NCBI GenBank assembly: GCA_035353395.1 | Contig: DAOPZL010000008.1 | Coordinates: 17,317-81,316 of the forward strand | Source of the DNA: UBA1801 sp035353395 | GTDB taxonomy: Bacteria > Acidobacteriota > Holophagae > Holophagales > Holophagaceae | Direction of reading: 5' to 3' | DNA: 64,000 nucleotides | Part shown: positions 16,494 to 26,905 of the stretch, one piece after another | Layout: each line of letters opens with the position of its first letter | Position numbering within the stretch: position 1 is the stretch's first letter | Made by a program: the position numbers and the translations under genes | The notes under the pieces: model-generated | Databases searched by the model: none | Told to the model about the DNA's origin: nothing | Seen by the model: the letters and a program-made list of their open reading frames with translations, nothing else

Positions 16494-17096
16494 ATGAACC
16501 AAGCCGAGGAGTCAGAACTGATCGCCAGGGCCCTCAAAGGGGATGGCGAAGCCTTTTCCGATCTGGTGAAGCCGTACCTGGGGCTGTTCACCGCGGGCAT
16601 CCACCGCATTCTCCAGGATCCCCTGGACACCCAGGACGCGCTGCAGGAGGCCCTGCTGAGCCTGCACACCGAGCTGTACCGGTTCCAGGGCAAGAGCAAG
16701 TTCTCCACCTGGGCCTATCGGGTCTGCCTGAACGAGGCGCTCATGCTGCGCCGTTCGCGGATCCGGCGCAGGGAGGACACCCTCGAAGATTTCATGCCTC
16801 GTTTTTCGCCCGAGGGGCATCTCATGAGCAAGGAGGGGCTCCGCGACTGGGTGCAGGAAGCCACGGCGCTGGAGCAGGTCGAGCAGGACCAGATTCGGGA
16901 AAAAGTGCAGGAAGGACTCAGTCGACTTTCCGACGAACAGCGGGCGGTGTTCATCATGAGGGACCTGGAAGGCATGGACACGGACGAGGTGGCCTCCAAG
17001 CTGGGCATCAGCCGGGGCCTGGTCCGCCAGCGTCTCCATCGCGCCCGCATGGGGCTGAGGGGGTTCCTGGCGTCCTTCACGCCGGGAGGCCGGTGA
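16494..17096 (+). CDS. ECF-type RNA polymerase sigma factor
   Basis: A 200-residue group IV sigma factor. Region 2 is recognisable as FSDLVKPYLGLFTAGIHRILQDPLDTQDALQEALL and FSTWAYRVCLNEALMLRRSR; region 4 as LSRLSDEQRAVFIMRDLEGMDTDEVASKLGISRGLVRQRLHRAR, with the DNA-reading helix at the end. A 60-residue linker joins them. The ATG at 16494 is favoured over a TTG 6 nt upstream. Its stop overlaps the next start (TGATG), so it is translationally coupled to the zinc-finger/cupin protein, its probable anti-sigma factor. Confidence 0.93.
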   Translation: MNQAEESELIARALKGDGEAFSDLVKPYLGLFTAGIHRILQDPLDTQDALQEALLSLHTELYRFQGKSKFSTWAYRVCLNEALMLRRSRIRRREDTLEDFMPRFSPEGHLMSKEGLRDWVQEATALEQVEQDQIREKVQEGLSRLSDEQRAVFIMRDLEGMDTDEVASKLGISRGLVRQRLHRARMGLRGFLASFTPGGR

Positions 17097-17845
17097 TGAG
17101 CGGACCGTTCACATGCCGTGAGGCTGCCTCCCTGCTGGCCGACTACCAGGAGGACGCGATCCCCTGGAACCTCCGGATCCGGACCGGCATGCACCTCCGG
17201 TCGTGCCCGGAATGCCGCGCGCTGTTCTCGGACCTGGAAGCCCTGTCCGCGATCCTCGAGCACTTCGCGCCTGTGGATTGTCCCCCCGTCGGGGAGATCG
17301 CCCTGGCGAACGCCATGAGCCGGTTGTCGGAGCCGAGGAACCGCCGCCGGCTTCCGGCGACGCCCATTCCGGATCCGCTCCTCAAGCTGCTCGAGTCTCC
17401 CGTCGACCGGCCTCTCCACCTGATGGTCCAGGCCCACGCGCTTCTCATGAACGGCGACATTCCCTGTTCCGAGCCCTTCCTGCCGGAGGAGGTCCTCGCG
17501 CAGCTTCCACCGCTCCAGGCCTGGACCTGGTTCCGTTCGGGGGGGACCTGCCGGACCCTGCTGTGCCGGGAGCCGGACGGCCCAAGCCTTTCCCTGGTCC
17601 ACATGCCCCCGAGGTTCGCCGCACCGGGCCACGTGCACCTGGGAACCGAAAGCCTCCTGGTGCTCCGCGGCGAACTGGAGCACCAGGACCGCTGCCTGAC
17701 GGACGGGGACTGGATCCACCTCGAGAGCGGGTCCTCCCACGCGCCCTGCGCCCTCAAGGAGGGGTGCTGGTGCCTGGTCCGCGAGGAGGGGAGCGTCCGC
17801 TACGAAGGCCGCCGGGGGTGGTTCCGGAACCTGAGGGCCGGCTGA
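17096..17845 (+). CDS. Zinc-finger/cupin anti-sigma factor, ChrR-like
   Basis: A 249-residue cytoplasmic protein. The N-terminus is an anti-sigma zinc-binding domain: Cys7 and the HxxxCxxC motif His33-Cys37-Cys40. Residues about 145-235 form a cupin barrel (GHVHLGTESLLVLRGELEHQDRCLTDGDWIHL...SSHAP) as in ChrR, which releases its sigma factor in response to singlet oxygen or other oxidants. Its ATG overlaps the sigma-factor stop. By analogy it holds the neighbouring sigma factor inactive until a zinc- or cupin-bound metal senses stress. The specific signal is not readable. It ends 2 nt from the convergent mtnA stop. Confidence 0.85.
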   Translation: MSGPFTCREAASLLADYQEDAIPWNLRIRTGMHLRSCPECRALFSDLEALSAILEHFAPVDCPPVGEIALANAMSRLSEPRNRRRLPATPIPDPLLKLLESPVDRPLHLMVQAHALLMNGDIPCSEPFLPEEVLAQLPPLQAWTWFRSGGTCRTLLCREPDGPSLSLVHMPPRFAAPGHVHLGTESLLVLRGELEHQDRCLTDGDWIHLESGSSHAPCALKEGCWCLVREEGSVRYEGRRGWFRNLRAG

Positions 17846-17847
17846 GC

Positions 17848-18858
17848 CTACAGGGACGCGAAGGGCCTGGACCTGAGGAGTTCCTGCCCCACGATGCCGC
17901 GGTCCAGGACGAGGCTCGTGACCAGGTCCGCGGGGGTCACGTCGAAGGCCGGGTTGAATACGGGGGAATCCCTGGGCGCCCAGCGGCAGTCCCGGAAACC
18001 CCTCACCTCGCCGCCGTTCCGCATCTCGATGGGGATGGCGGCGCCGTCCGGGCAGAGGGGATCCACCGTGGAGTACGGCGCGACGGGATGGAAGGGCACG
18101 CCATGGTAGCGGGCCTGCACGGCCAGGCCGTAGGTGCCCACCTTGTTGGCGAAGTCCCCGTTGGCGGCGATGCGGTCGGCCCCCACCAGCACGCGCTGGA
18201 CCAGCCCGTCCCTCAGCAGGAGGGCCGCCATGCCGTCCGTGACGAGGGTGTGGGGGATCCCCAGGCGCCCCAGTTCCCAGGCCGTGAGCCTGGCCCCCTG
18301 GAGCAGCGGCCTCGTCTCGTCCACGAACACATGGCGCACCAGGCCCTGCTCGCAGCCCCGGCGGATGACCCCGAGGGCCGTCCCGATCCCGGCGGTGGCG
18401 AGCCCGCCCGAGTTGCAGTGGGTCAGCACGGCTTCCCCCGGCCCGAACAGGGACAGGCCGTGGCGGGCCATGGCCTCGCAGAGGGCGACGTCCTCGTCGA
18501 AGATGGCCTCGGCCTCCCTCGCCAGGGCCTCCGGCCCTCCGCTGCCGAGGAGGATCCGGCTCATGCGGTCCATGGCCCAGGCCAGGTTGACCGCGGTGGG
18601 CCGCGCCTCCCGGAGCATGGCCGCGGCTTCCCGGAGCTGGGCGGCGTCCGCGCCGTCCTCCGCGAACTGCGCCAGGCACAGGGCGGCCGCCACGCCGATG
18701 AGCGGCGCGCCCCGGACCGCGAGCCGGCGGATGAGCTGGATCATGACCTCGGGCGTCCCCCCGTCCAGCCAGACTTCCTGGTCGGGCAGGAGGGTCTGGT
18801 CCAGGATCCAGAGCCTGGAGCCGTCGCACCGCAGCGCCATCGATTCGAGTGTCTTCAT
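17848..18858 (-). CDS. mtnA: Methylthioribose-1-phosphate isomerase
   Basis: A 336-residue enzyme of the eIF2B-like isomerase family that converts 5-methylthioribose-1-phosphate (and, in some bacteria, 5-deoxyribose-1-phosphate) to the ribulose form. The substrate loop RRLAVRGAPLIGVAAA, the catalytic cysteine in THCNSGGLAT (Cys148) and the catalytic aspartate in VGADRIAANGDFANKVGTY (Asp228) are all present, and the length is normal. It is the last gene of an operon behind a class II aldolase (10-nt gap) and an MFS transporter. No mtnB, mtnC or mtnD gene is near, so the classical methionine salvage branch is not supported here. Confidence 0.95.
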   Translation of the reverse strand: MKTLESMALRCDGSRLWILDQTLLPDQEVWLDGGTPEVMIQLIRRLAVRGAPLIGVAAALCLAQFAEDGADAAQLREAAAMLREARPTAVNLAWAMDRMSRILLGSGGPEALAREAEAIFDEDVALCEAMARHGLSLFGPGEAVLTHCNSGGLATAGIGTALGVIRRGCEQGLVRHVFVDETRPLLQGARLTAWELGRLGIPHTLVTDGMAALLLRDGLVQRVLVGADRIAANGDFANKVGTYGLAVQARYHGVPFHPVAPYSTVDPLCPDGAAIPIEMRNGGEVRGFRDCRWAPRDSPVFNPAFDVTPADLVTSLVLDRGIVGQELLRSRPFASL

Positions 18859-18868
18859 GGCCGTCCCT

Positions 18869-19522
18869 TCATCGGATCCGGGGTCCCATCCCGGCCCGCG
18901 CCGCCTTCAGCGCCTCCAGTTCCGGGGCGGGCAGGGGGGAGATGCCGCCGAGCTCCACGGCGGCCTTCAGGATCTGGGCGATGTGCTCCAGCCGTTCCAT
19001 GCCCAGGTAGGCCTCCTCCAGGTCCTCGCCCCAGCAGACCGCGCCGTGGTGGGCCAGCAGGAGAATCCGATGCTGGGGGAGGAAGGGCAGCAAGGCCCTG
19101 CCCAGGTCCTCCGTGCCCGGCCGCGCGTAGGGCACCACGGGGATGCGGCCGGCAGCCAGGATCAGCTCGGGGAGGGCCTCCGAGGGCAGTTCGGCCAGTC
19201 CGGGCCTGGCGAGGGTCCAGGCCACCGCCGTGGGGGGATGGGCATGGACGATGCCCCTCGCCTCGGGACAGGCCCGGTAGATCTCCAGGTGCATGCCCTT
19301 CTCCGTGCTCGGCCGCCCTGAGAGCACCGTCCCGTCCATCACCAGGCAGGCCATGTCCGAGGGCTTCAGGCGGGCCTTGCCGACCCCCGAGGGCGTGATG
19401 GCGACGCGGCCGTCCGCCAGGCGCACGCTGACGTTCCCGTCCCCGGCGGCCAGCAGGTTCCTGGCGTGGAGCCTCGCGCAGGCATCGCAGATTCCTTCGA
19501 GTCGTTCGGTATCCGGGTTCAT
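18869..19522 (-). CDS. Class II aldolase, probably a DHAP-shunt aldolase (Ald2-like)
   Basis: A 217-residue zinc aldolase like L-fuculose-1-phosphate aldolase. Zinc ligands are visible at His93 and His95 (IVHAHPPTAV) and His158 (LAHHGAV), with the catalytic Glu74 in PSTEKGMHLEIY, matching FucA positions almost number for number. With mtnA directly downstream, the likely substrate is 5-methylthioribulose-1-phosphate or 5-deoxyribulose-1-phosphate, split to dihydroxyacetone phosphate and an aldehyde. The related dehydratase MtnB has the same fold and cannot be fully excluded by eye. Start ATG 19522 has AAGGA upstream. Confidence 0.85.
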   Translation of the reverse strand: MNPDTERLEGICDACARLHARNLLAAGDGNVSVRLADGRVAITPSGVGKARLKPSDMACLVMDGTVLSGRPSTEKGMHLEIYRACPEARGIVHAHPPTAVAWTLARPGLAELPSEALPELILAAGRIPVVPYARPGTEDLGRALLPFLPQHRILLLAHHGAVCWGEDLEEAYLGMERLEHIAQILKAAVELGGISPLPAPELEALKAARAGMGPRIR

Positions 19523-19557
19523 CGGGTCCTTCCGGGGCGCGCAGGCGCGGGCGAGAC

Positions 19558-20751
19558 TCACAGCGGACGGCCCGCCGGCCGCGGGACGCGGACCCGCAGG
19601 GCCGTGAAGAAGTTGATGACGGCCAGCACCGCCCCCATCAGGAACACGTACTGGAACCCGAAGGCGTTCCAGATGAGCCCCCCGGCCAGCGCGGCGGAGA
19701 TCGAGAAGACGTGGTCGATGGTCACGGCCGCCGTCAGGGCCGGCTGGATGTGCTCGGGCCGCAGGGCGATCTTCTTCATGTACGTGGCCCGGGCCATGCT
19801 GACCGAGAAGATCATCTGGTCCACGAGGAAGCAGACGCAGACCAGCAGGAAGGCCGCCCGGGGGGGGAGGATGAACTTGGCGAAGCCGTAGCCTGAACAG
19901 ACCAGGACCAGGACGACGGCCTCGGCGGAGAGCACGAAGCGCTCGCCGAGGATGTCCACCGCCCAGCCGAGGAGGGGCTGGAAGAGGATCCCGATCACCC
20001 CGCCCAGGAGGAACAGCGTGGCCATGATCTGGGTCGGCTGCTGGAAGACCTGCACCAGCACCCAGGGGGCGAAGGTGAGGAACAGCTGCTTGCGCGCCCC
20101 GGAGATGACGTTCAGGGCGTAGAACAGGCGGTATTCCTTGTGCAGCTTCAGGTAGGCGCGCCGTTCCACCACCCGCTCGGGCGTCATCCCGTAGAGCAGC
20201 AGGGCCGCGATCGCCAGGAGCACCGCGGCGAGGGTGAAGGTGGACTTGAAGGAGAACCCGAAGTAGCGGAAGCCGAGGAAGACGAGGAAGCTGCCCAGGA
20301 CCGCGGAGGCGTTCCGGATGGCGTTGAGCTGGCCCAGGCGGCGGCCGTCGTGTCCGTCGAGGGCCAGCTCCATGCCGATGGTGGTGGAAAGCGGCAGGTA
20401 GAGATGGTTCCCCAGGCTGTACAGGAACAGCCAGACCAGCATCACGCCGAAGGTCGGCGACGCGTGCCCGATCAGGAACACCCCGACCGCACTCAACAGC
20501 ATCGCGACCACACTCTGGCGGCGCGAACAGAGGAAGGACAGGGCCGTCGAGACGAAGACCACCAGGAAGCCGGGCAGCTCGCGCGGGAACTCGAGGAACG
20601 AGCGCTGGAATCCGCTCAGGGAGAAGGTCTCGTTGAGGTAGTTGTTGAAGGTCGAGTCCACGACGCTGTACGCGGTCCCGAGCACCAGGGCCGCGACGGC
20701 GAACAGGACCAGTTCGCGGGAATGACGTTCGAGGAGGGTGGAGAAGGACAT
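19558..20751 (-). CDS. Major facilitator superfamily transporter
   Basis: A 397-residue membrane protein with about twelve hydrophobic segments split by a charged cytoplasmic loop (YGMTPERVVERRAYLKLHKEYRLF). It is an MFS carrier, but I cannot assign a substrate. A conserved start (ELVLFAVAALVLGTAYSVVDSTFNNYL) resembles a group of uncharacterised MFS proteins. It is the first gene of the operon with the aldolase (35-nt gap) and mtnA, suggesting transport of a nucleoside, a methylthio- or deoxy-sugar, or a product of that pathway. The ATG at 20751 has AAAGG 8 nt upstream and lies head-to-head with the DUF99 gene. Confidence 0.85.
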   Translation of the reverse strand: MSFSTLLERHSRELVLFAVAALVLGTAYSVVDSTFNNYLNETFSLSGFQRSFLEFPRELPGFLVVFVSTALSFLCSRRQSVVAMLLSAVGVFLIGHASPTFGVMLVWLFLYSLGNHLYLPLSTTIGMELALDGHDGRRLGQLNAIRNASAVLGSFLVFLGFRYFGFSFKSTFTLAAVLLAIAALLLYGMTPERVVERRAYLKLHKEYRLFYALNVISGARKQLFLTFAPWVLVQVFQQPTQIMATLFLLGGVIGILFQPLLGWAVDILGERFVLSAEAVVLVLVCSGYGFAKFILPPRAAFLLVCVCFLVDQMIFSVSMARATYMKKIALRPEHIQPALTAAVTIDHVFSISAALAGGLIWNAFGFQYVFLMGAVLAVINFFTALRVRVPRPAGRPL

Positions 20752-20836
20752 GATGAAACCTTTGAACCAGCATACAGGGACATCGGGCGCCGCATCCGTC
20801 CGCCGCCCTCCGCCGCGCGCGGATCCCATCCGGCGT

Positions 20837-21433
20837 ATGCTCCTGGGCAGCGGGACGGAGGCCGGCGTGCGGAGGCTGCTCACGACGATCGCGGGATTCG
20901 ACGACGCCCCCTTCCCCGCGGGGTACGAGGGGCGCGTGGCGGTGGCGGGAACGGTCTACGCCGGCCTCACGCTGAACGGCGTCCTGCTCGGAGACGTGGA
21001 GAAGGACGGCAGGGATGCGGCCGAAAGGCTGGCCGCCATGGTGGCGGGGTCCCGGTTCGCCCCGGTCGTCCAGCTGGTCATGCTCCAGGGGATCACGATG
21101 GGGGGCTTCAACGTGGTGGACGTCCTCGGCCTGCACGCGCGGCTCTCGCGCCCGGTCCTGGTCCTCGCCCGGAAGCAGCCGGACCGCGCCTCCATCCGGA
21201 GGGCCCTCCTGGAGAAGGTGCCCGGGGGGCGGGAGAAGTGGGCCCTGATCGAGCGGCTGGGCCCCATGGAGCCGGTGGGCCAGGTCTTCGTGCAGAGGGT
21301 CGGGCTGAGCCTCGAGGAGGCGGAGGCCGCGGTCAGGCGGACGGCGGTCGAGGGCTCGATCCCCGAACCGCTCCGGGTCGCCCACCTGATCGCCGGGGCC
21401 GTGGCGGAAGGGCAGAGCCGAGGCCGGGCCTAG
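20837..21433 (+). CDS. DUF99 (endonuclease V-like) family protein
   Basis: A protein of about 198 residues with the DUF99 pattern: GFDDAPF near the N-terminus, VAVAGTVYAGLTLNGVLLGDVEKDGRDAAERL, then VVQLVMLQGITMGGFNVVDVLGL and PVLVLARKQPD. The family has an RNase H-like fold related to endonuclease V and is best known in archaea; no reaction is established. The ATG at 20837 was chosen because the family similarity begins soon after it; longer versions from 20738, 20750 or 20753 would overlap the start of the divergent MFS gene. Confidence 0.82.
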   Translation: MLLGSGTEAGVRRLLTTIAGFDDAPFPAGYEGRVAVAGTVYAGLTLNGVLLGDVEKDGRDAAERLAAMVAGSRFAPVVQLVMLQGITMGGFNVVDVLGLHARLSRPVLVLARKQPDRASIRRALLEKVPGGREKWALIERLGPMEPVGQVFVQRVGLSLEEAEAAVRRTAVEGSIPEPLRVAHLIAGAVAEGQSRGRA

Positions 21434-21445
21434 CCGGTCGCGGCG

Positions 21446-21667
21446 CTACAGGTCTGGATCGGCGTGCCTCGGGCAGCCCGCCTTGCAGGTTCCGGTCTGG
21501 ATGGAGGCCGTCAGGGTGTCCCCTTCCCGGACGTAGACGACCTTCGGGATGCAGACCGGCAGGGCATTCGCCAGGTAGTCGGTGAGCCGGGCGTGTCTCC
21601 GGAGGGCCATCTTGCCGGCCTTCCTGGCTTTCCGGTTCGGCTTGCCTCGGAATCGATAGGTCTTCAT
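21446..21667 (-). CDS. Small basic protein of unknown function
   Basis: A 73-residue open frame. The first 28 residues are very basic (YRFRGKPNRKARKAGKMALRRHARL), followed by a hydrophobic patch and a CKAGCPRHAD ending with two Cys and one His, possibly a metal site. A GGTGA sequence precedes the ATG at 21667. I know no family for it. It is convergent with the DUF99 gene (12 nt apart) and divergent from hrcA. It could also be a chance frame, though the basic N-terminus and Cys pair argue for a real gene. Confidence 0.5.
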   Translation of the reverse strand: MKTYRFRGKPNRKARKAGKMALRRHARLTDYLANALPVCIPKVVYVREGDTLTASIQTGTCKAGCPRHADPDL

Positions 21668-21925
21668 GGTTCACCGTGGACAGGGGACCGCAGCAGCCTT
21701 ATCGGTCATTCCCTCCGGGGAGCTTGAGTGCCGAAGTGCGGCATGGGGGATCCCGTCCGGCGCGCGGGAGGGTAGACTGAGGGGGAAAGGAGGCATCCCT
21801 TCCTGGATCGACGCATATTGATGCAGGAGGACTCCGCGACCGATGACGTACCTGTGAGCGACCCTGCTGCTCGTGCCGCCGTGGTGCCGTGAATCCGGGC
21901 ACCAGGCGTTTCCCGGCCCCCCCCC
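21668..21925. other. Leader region of the hrcA heat-shock operon
   Basis: This 258-nt gap should hold the promoter of hrcA-grpE-dnaK-dnaJ. I found no CIRCE operator (TTAGCACTC-N9-GAGTGCTAA); the nearest resemblance is a lone GAGTGCCGA at about 21730. An AAAGGAGG sequence at 21786-21793 is not followed by a usable start, and a 23-codon open frame (21821-21892) ends in the hrcA frame 33 nt ahead of its GTG. No promoter could be assigned. Confidence 0.45.
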
Positions 21926-22975
21926 GTGCTGCCCCAACTCCCGTCCCGTAGCGAATCCGTTCTGAAGACCCTCATCGAGGCCTACTTGGTGGACGGGGAG
22001 CCTGTGGGCTCGCGGCTCATCTCCAAGCGCTTCCCGGAAGCGGTCTCCTCGGCCACGATCCGGAACGTCCTGGCCGATCTTGAGGAGGAGTCCCTGGTGG
22101 CCCAGCCGCACACGAGCGCGGGCCGGGTTCCCACGGAGAAGGCCTACCGCTACTACGTGGACCGCTGGGTGAAGCACGGCCCCCCCGCGCCGGACCTCGG
22201 AGCCCAGCTCTCGGCCACCTTCGAGGGGCTGGACCAGGATCCCGACATCTGGCTGCGCCACGCTTCGAAGGTGCTGGCGGAAGTCATGGGGGGCGTATGC
22301 CTCGCCCTCCCCTTCCAGCTCAACCGCAGCCGCCTGATGCGCCTGGAGTTCCACTCCCTCGGGAACCGCCGGATCGTGGCGATCTGGATCGGCAGCGGGG
22401 GGGACGTGAAGCACCAGGTGATGGACAATCCCTGGGACTTCCCCCCGGAAACCCTCACGGAGCTGGGCAACTTCGCGACCGCGAACTTCCGGGGCAGCAC
22501 CCTCGCAGGCATGAGGAAGCGGCTCCTGGAAACGCTGCGGGAGCAGGCGGACGAGGCGCACCAGCTCCAGGTCCGGCTCTCGGACCTGGCCGCCCAGATG
22601 ACCGACGCGTCCGAGCGGGGAGCCCCTGCCGTGGTCGTGGCGGGGCTGGGGGAGCTGGGACGGATGCCGGAATTCGAGGATTCCCGCCGCTTCAGGGCCC
22701 TGGTCGAGGCCTTCGAGGAGCACCAGCGGCTGGCCCGGCTCCTGAACGCCTTCGCGGAGGCCTCGGCGCGGGAGGTCAAGCTCCTCCTCGGATCCGAAAA
22801 CCCGTACTTGCAGGACATGCCCCTGGCCACCGCCATGAGGACCGTCTCCTTCCCCGGGGAAGAGGCCATCACCTTCGCCCTGGTGGGCCCCCTGCGGATG
22901 AACTACGTCAGGCTGCTGGGAGGCCTGTCCTGGTGGTCGAACGAGATCAACCGCCGACTCCCCCGGTCCGTTTGA
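21926..22975 (+). CDS. hrcA: Heat-inducible transcription repressor HrcA
   Basis: A 349-residue repressor of normal length. The N-terminal winged helix is clear (SVLKTLIEAYLVDGEPVGSRLISKRF, then SSATIRNVLADLEEESLVAQPHTSAGRVPTEKAYRYYVD), followed by the GAF-like domain and a C-terminal MNYVRLLGGLSWWSNEINRRL. HrcA normally binds CIRCE and is activated by GroEL. The only in-frame start is GTG 21926, which follows a run of nine C residues and has no Shine-Dalgarno; an in-frame stop at 21890 excludes an upstream ATG. It heads the hrcA-grpE-dnaK-dnaJ cluster. Confidence 0.93.
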   Translation: MLPQLPSRSESVLKTLIEAYLVDGEPVGSRLISKRFPEAVSSATIRNVLADLEEESLVAQPHTSAGRVPTEKAYRYYVDRWVKHGPPAPDLGAQLSATFEGLDQDPDIWLRHASKVLAEVMGGVCLALPFQLNRSRLMRLEFHSLGNRRIVAIWIGSGGDVKHQVMDNPWDFPPETLTELGNFATANFRGSTLAGMRKRLLETLREQADEAHQLQVRLSDLAAQMTDASERGAPAVVVAGLGELGRMPEFEDSRRFRALVEAFEEHQRLARLLNAFAEASAREVKLLLGSENPYLQDMPLATAMRTVSFPGEEAITFALVGPLRMNYVRLLGGLSWWSNEINRRLPRSV

Positions 22976-23008
22976 GGCCGATTCCGAAACCCCCTACAAT
23001 CGAGCATC

Positions 23009-23689
23009 ATGACTGACCCTTTGAACCCGACTCCCAGCCACGCCCATGACGCCTCCGACGGCCCTGACCACGACCTGACCGTGGACCTGACGCTCGACGG
23101 GTCGGAGCCCGTCGAGGACCTCCAGGCGCTCGCGGACGAGGCCGCGCAGGGGCTCCCCGAAACGAAGGACCCGGGGGACGGCGATGCGTCCGCCCTCATC
23201 ACCGAGGAACTGGAGCGCACCCTGGCGGAAGCGCAGGGGCACATCCAGGAACTGGAGAAGAGGGAAGCCGAGCACCGGGACAAGCATCACCGCCTCCTCG
23301 CCGATTTCGCGAACTACCGCAACAGGACCGCGCGCGACATCCAGATGGCCGTGGACCTCTCCGAGCGGAAGCTCCTGCTGGAGATCCTGCCGATCCTCGA
23401 CAACTTCGAACGCTGCATCGGATCCACCTACCAGAGCGTCGAGGACTTCAGGACCGGAGTCCAGCTCATCCAGAAGCAGTTCACGGACGCGCTGCGCCGC
23501 ATGGGCGTGGAGGACGTGAAGCTCGAGCCGGGCGACGCCTTCGACGCGCTTCACGCCGAGGCCCTCTCCACCACCACGGTGCCGGAGCTTCCGGACGGGT
23601 CCGTGGCGGTGATCTACGAGCGCGGCTACATGCTCAAGGACAAGCTCCTCCGGGCCGCCAAGGTCATCGTCAACCGCCTTCCGGGCTAG
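23009..23689 (+). CDS. grpE: Nucleotide exchange factor GrpE
   Basis: A 226-residue co-chaperone that releases ADP from DnaK. An acidic, disordered N-terminus (about 1-65) leads to the long dimerising helix (EELERTLAEAQGHIQELEKREAEHRDKHHRLLADFANYRNR) and the C-terminal beta domain with LEPGDAFDALHAEALSTT and YERGYMLKDKLLRAAKVIV. It follows hrcA by 33 nt and precedes dnaK by 79 nt, the standard heat-shock order. Confidence 0.96.
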   Translation: MTDPLNPTPSHAHDASDGPDHDLTVDLTLDGSEPVEDLQALADEAAQGLPETKDPGDGDASALITEELERTLAEAQGHIQELEKREAEHRDKHHRLLADFANYRNRTARDIQMAVDLSERKLLLEILPILDNFERCIGSTYQSVEDFRTGVQLIQKQFTDALRRMGVEDVKLEPGDAFDALHAEALSTTTVPELPDGSVAVIYERGYMLKDKLLRAAKVIVNRLPG

Positions 23690-23768
23690 ACGCCGCCAAT
23701 CATCGGCGTGGAACCCGGAGGGAAAAGGCTCTACTATCCAAGATCATCTGTCTCCTGGGAGTCCGCCC

Positions 23769-25631
<1,863 letters not shown>

Positions 25632-25685
25632 GACAAGCACCGGCGGGGCCGCCACCTTCCAGGCCCGGCCTGATACCCTGGAACC

Positions 25686-26855
<1,170 letters not shown>

Positions 26856-26905
26856 ACCCGCTCTCCTCTTGACGGTCGTTTCCAGGATTTGACAAAGGAG
26901 TTGCC

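Noticed and set aside
21821..21892. 23-codon open frame ahead of hrcA
   Set aside because: It lacks a correctly placed ribosome site and shows no leader-peptide features; kept only as a note in the hrcA leader entry and finding.
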